Below the pieces are notes generated by a model. That model was not told the origin of the DNA. It worked only from the letters and a program-made list of their open reading frames with translations, and did not search any database. DNA of 64,000 nucleotides from Taishania sp045629585 (lineage in GTDB: Bacteria; Bacteroidota; Bacteroidia; Flavobacteriales_D; Crocinitomicaceae), in the NCBI GenBank assembly GCA_045629585.1, contig JAZQRM010000059.1, forward strand, positions 1 to 64,000. The letters run 5' to 3'. Positions within the stretch are counted from its first letter, which is position 1; each line of letters opens with the position of its first letter. Below are positions 63,416 through 64,000 of this stretch, piece by piece. A program made the translations under genes and the position numbers.

Positions 63416-63970
63416 ATGAATATGAAAAAAATAATCGCGTTTATTTTAATTTTAAGTTGTAGTTTCTCTTCCAACGCACAATTGGAAGGTATGGAAATCG
63501 GAGTGGATGGTAGTTTTTGGGCATCCAATTGGGGAGGCAGTGGTAACATTGGGATAAAATATGGATTACAACTCAACGAAACCTTTGTAATTGGACCTTC
63601 TATACGTTACCAACGTTGGTGGAGCTCACATCCGCAAATGGCACAGAAAGCTTCCGCAAATATTTTTGGTGCTGGTGTTTATTTGCATGCGAGATTTGCT
63701 AAGTGGATCTATTTGGGAGCTGAATTTGAGTATTTACAATCACCTACGCAACCATACGTAGAGGGGAAAAGACGTGGATGGGTGCCTGTGCTTTTCTTAG
63801 CAGGTGGCCTTTCAAAACAACTGAATGACCGATTTCGTTTAAATATTGGATTAAATTACGACCTTATCAATTCACAGTACACACCATTTGCAAATGAATA
63901 TGTAATCACTCGTAAAAATGGATCAAAAATACCTTTAATTTACCGTCTTGCCCTTTTTATAAATATTTAG
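63416..63970 (+). CDS. Secreted protein, probable outer-membrane beta-barrel
   Basis: About 184 residues from the ATG at 63416 (MNMKKIIAFILILSCSFSSN, signal peptide ending NAQ). An upstream in-frame start at 63299 would give a non-signal leader overlapping folD and is rejected. The mature chain is strand-rich (EIGVDGSFWASNWGGSGNIG; IYLGAEFEYLQSPTQPYVEG; RFRLNIGLNYDLINS) and ends LIYRLALFINI, like small OmpW/OmpX-type barrels. The exact family is not clear. A terminator hairpin follows at the window edge. Confidence 0.75.
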   Translation: MNMKKIIAFILILSCSFSSNAQLEGMEIGVDGSFWASNWGGSGNIGIKYGLQLNETFVIGPSIRYQRWWSSHPQMAQKASANIFGAGVYLHARFAKWIYLGAEFEYLQSPTQPYVEGKRRGWVPVLFLAGGLSKQLNDRFRLNIGLNYDLINSQYTPFANEYVITRKNGSKIPLIYRLALFINI

Positions 63971-63974
63971 AAAA

Positions 63975-64000
63975 TAAGAACTTCTTAATTGAAGTTCTTA
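63975..64000 (+). terminator. Terminator hairpin at the window edge
   Basis: Perfect ten-pair stem TAAGAACTTC (63975-63984) / GAAGTTCTTA (63991-64000), loop of 6. The following T-run, if present, lies beyond the window. Confidence 0.6.

Overview
The window looks like a chromosomal segment of a member of the Bacteroidota, most likely Flavobacteriales. The evidence is type IX secretion (T9SS) C-terminal sorting domains on three loci, a giant SprB-repeat adhesin with a gliding-motility-type C-terminus, lineage-typical DUFs (DUF4293, DUF4197, DUF6272/SiaB), few Shine-Dalgarno sequences, AT-rich DNA, and promoters fitting the Bacteroidota consensus TTG-N17-23-TAnnTTTG. The best promoter matches lie in front of a tRNA-Lys gene and a 47-residue Cys-rich protein gene. 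A family assignment (Crocinitomicaceae/Fluviicola-like) is only an impression. I see no rRNA, CRISPR array, prophage or insertion sequence.

Layout. 1-6.2 kb: partial tRNA-Lys; a tight four-gene membrane module (TM2, DUF2752, DUF4870/Tic20-like, M48 protease); an AEC transporter with a lysoplasmalogenase; a secreted DRGH nuclease with a lipoprotein. 6.3-9.95 kb: an accessory block on the minus strand, with a HigB/HigA-type toxin-antitoxin pair whose toxin carries a stop codon, two damaged orphan genes and three intact orphans. 10-15 kb: an EmrAB/TolC-type tripartite exporter with a divergent AraC regulator. 15-25 kb: Na+/H+ antiporter, SulP transporter, LOG protein, glutathione peroxidase, MgtC and the SbcCD nuclease. 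25-31.5 kb: a broken T9SS cargo gene, DUF4197 lipoprotein, 2OG-Fe(II) oxygenase, an ABC-F ATPase and DUF4293. 31.5-37 kb: chorismate synthase, then rocD, phosphoglucomutase and a lone FMN glutamate-synthase-domain protein in one operon. 37-42.5 kb: topoisomerase IV ParC and ParE with a broken small gene between them. 42.6-47.3 kb: pyrR-pyrB, STAS and RNase Z; then SUI1, a phosphodiesterase-like protein and an outer-membrane candidate; then a Cys-rich mini-protein. 47.4-54 kb: a 1687-residue adhesin followed on the same strand by a SiaB-like protein and an HDAC-family hydrolase. 54-64 kb: housekeeping and surface genes (YkgJ, flavoprotein, T9SS cargo, pirin, nitronate monooxygenase, FolD, TPR protein, beta-barrel candidate).

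Most striking is a set of freshly damaged accessory genes: five loci carry six in-frame stop codons (TAA, TAG and TGA all represented) and two frameshifts, while the reading frame beyond each lesion stays open and protein-like. One frameshift is an 11-bp tandem repeat where removal of a single unit restores the frame exactly. Four short genes were recovered by direct translation: 28920-29087, 47189-47332, 60776-60937 and the upstream part of the damaged gene reaching 8176. For several genes (parE, STAS, pirin, the T9SS protein at 56.9 kb, araC) a -7 promoter box lies at or over the longest possible start, so a downstream ATG was chosen. With the damaged genes counted, no gene-free stretch exceeds 300 bases; the longest is 69-328, holding the tRNA promoter, a pyrimidine-rich tract and a weak -7-like box (297-304) before the TM2 gene.
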